A stretch of DNA of 64,000 nucleotides from Sporolactobacillus laevolacticus DSM 442 (lineage in GTDB: Bacteria; Bacillota; Bacilli; Bacillales; Sporolactobacillaceae): NCBI RefSeq assembly GCF_000497245.1, contig NZ_AWTC01000003.1, positions 116,656-180,655 on the forward strand, written 5' to 3'. The notes beneath the pieces were generated by a model. The model saw only the letters and a list, made by a program, of their open reading frames with translations, was not told where the DNA came from and did not search any database. Positions 63,815 through 64,000 of this stretch are shown here, one piece after another (the stretch's first letter is position 1; the number at the start of each line of letters is the position of its first letter). The position numbers were made by a program, and so were the translations under genes.

Positions 63815-64000
63815 GAGGATGTTCGAAAAGTCCGGAAAAAATTACCGGCGAATCTCTGTGTCAACTTGCTTTTCCGCTCCTCACGTATTATTCGCATACG
63901 CTCCGGTGCTCGAAGCTGCGTTTCCTTGACCTTCTTGCGACGCCCAGGATGGGCTAGTGCAGGCGTTGCAACAGGATGTTGCGTTCTTAGCCTGTAAACC
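63815..64000. repeat. Intergenic repeat-like element with two AGGAT-loop hairpins, cut by window end
   Basis: This non-coding tail contains GCCC-AGGAT-GGGC and GCAAC-AGGAT-GTTGC, two stem-loops with the same five-base loop but different stems, about 20 bases apart (63936-63980). Covarying stems around a fixed loop suggest an RNA or a dispersed repeat. No frame is supported. It runs to the window edge. Confidence 0.5.

Overview
The window looks like chromosome from a low-to-mid GC, endospore-forming member of the Bacillales. Supporting genes are a YjcZ-type micro-protein, FabL-type enoyl-ACP reductase, menaquinone biosynthesis (MenA), AddAB in place of RecBCD, an AsnO-type asparagine synthetase and a mal/mdx locus built from the same gene families as the Bacillus subtilis one. 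Pyruvate:ferredoxin oxidoreductase plus an acid-type sedolisin protease would suit a facultatively fermentative, acid-tolerant genus such as Sporolactobacillus. That genus assignment is inference. No rRNA, tRNA, CRISPR array, prophage or transposase was seen.

Layout. 1-11 kb: the 3' end of ddl, a secreted 3D-domain protein, a thioesterase, a YjcZ micro-protein, ribU under an FMN riboswitch with a terminator, menA, ydbC, a Nudix hydrolase, mscL, a Cu/Zn superoxide dismutase, fabL, OsmC, a PAP2 phosphatase, a cyclophilin and a YqgV-like protein. 11-23 kb: a tightly overlapping DNA-repair operon addB-addA-sbcD-sbcC, preceded by a near-perfect Bacillus-type LexA box. 23-28.4 kb: a NarL-type two-component system divergent from an ABC-2 exporter, with a 14-bp palindrome between them. 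28.5-33.6 kb: an intergenic repeat, nifJ, and a TetR regulator with its own operator and a small membrane partner. 34-41 kb: a His-rich secreted protein, yitT, an ABC-F ATPase with a leader that looks like an attenuator, a lysozyme-like protein, asnO and a hydrolase. 41.6-47.4 kb: sedolisin, a GlcNAc-type PTS permease and a MATE exporter. 47.6-62 kb: the maltodextrin locus (LacI regulator, alpha-glucosidase, neopullulanase-like enzyme, MdxEFG, DUF1189 protein, maltose phosphorylase, beta-phosphoglucomutase, a PucR-type regulator, MsmX). 62-64 kb: two Fe-S assembly factors, a Rossmann-fold protein and the start of an intergenic repeat.

How the parts work together. Maltodextrin is imported by MdxEFG, probably energised by MsmX, trimmed by the two GH13 enzymes, and phosphorolysed by MdxK to glucose plus beta-glucose-1-phosphate, which PgcM isomerises to glucose-6-phosphate. 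The sequence shows a shared palindrome, TGTTANCGGTAACA, before malL and mdxE and a degenerate copy before msmX, together with cre sites for CcpA. This gives a readable regulon of one local LacI protein under catabolite control.

I found no clearly new multi-gene system. The least expected items are the possible ribosome-sensing leader before the ABC-F gene, SOS control of the addBA-sbcDC cluster, and three intergenic repeat elements that need a genome-wide count.
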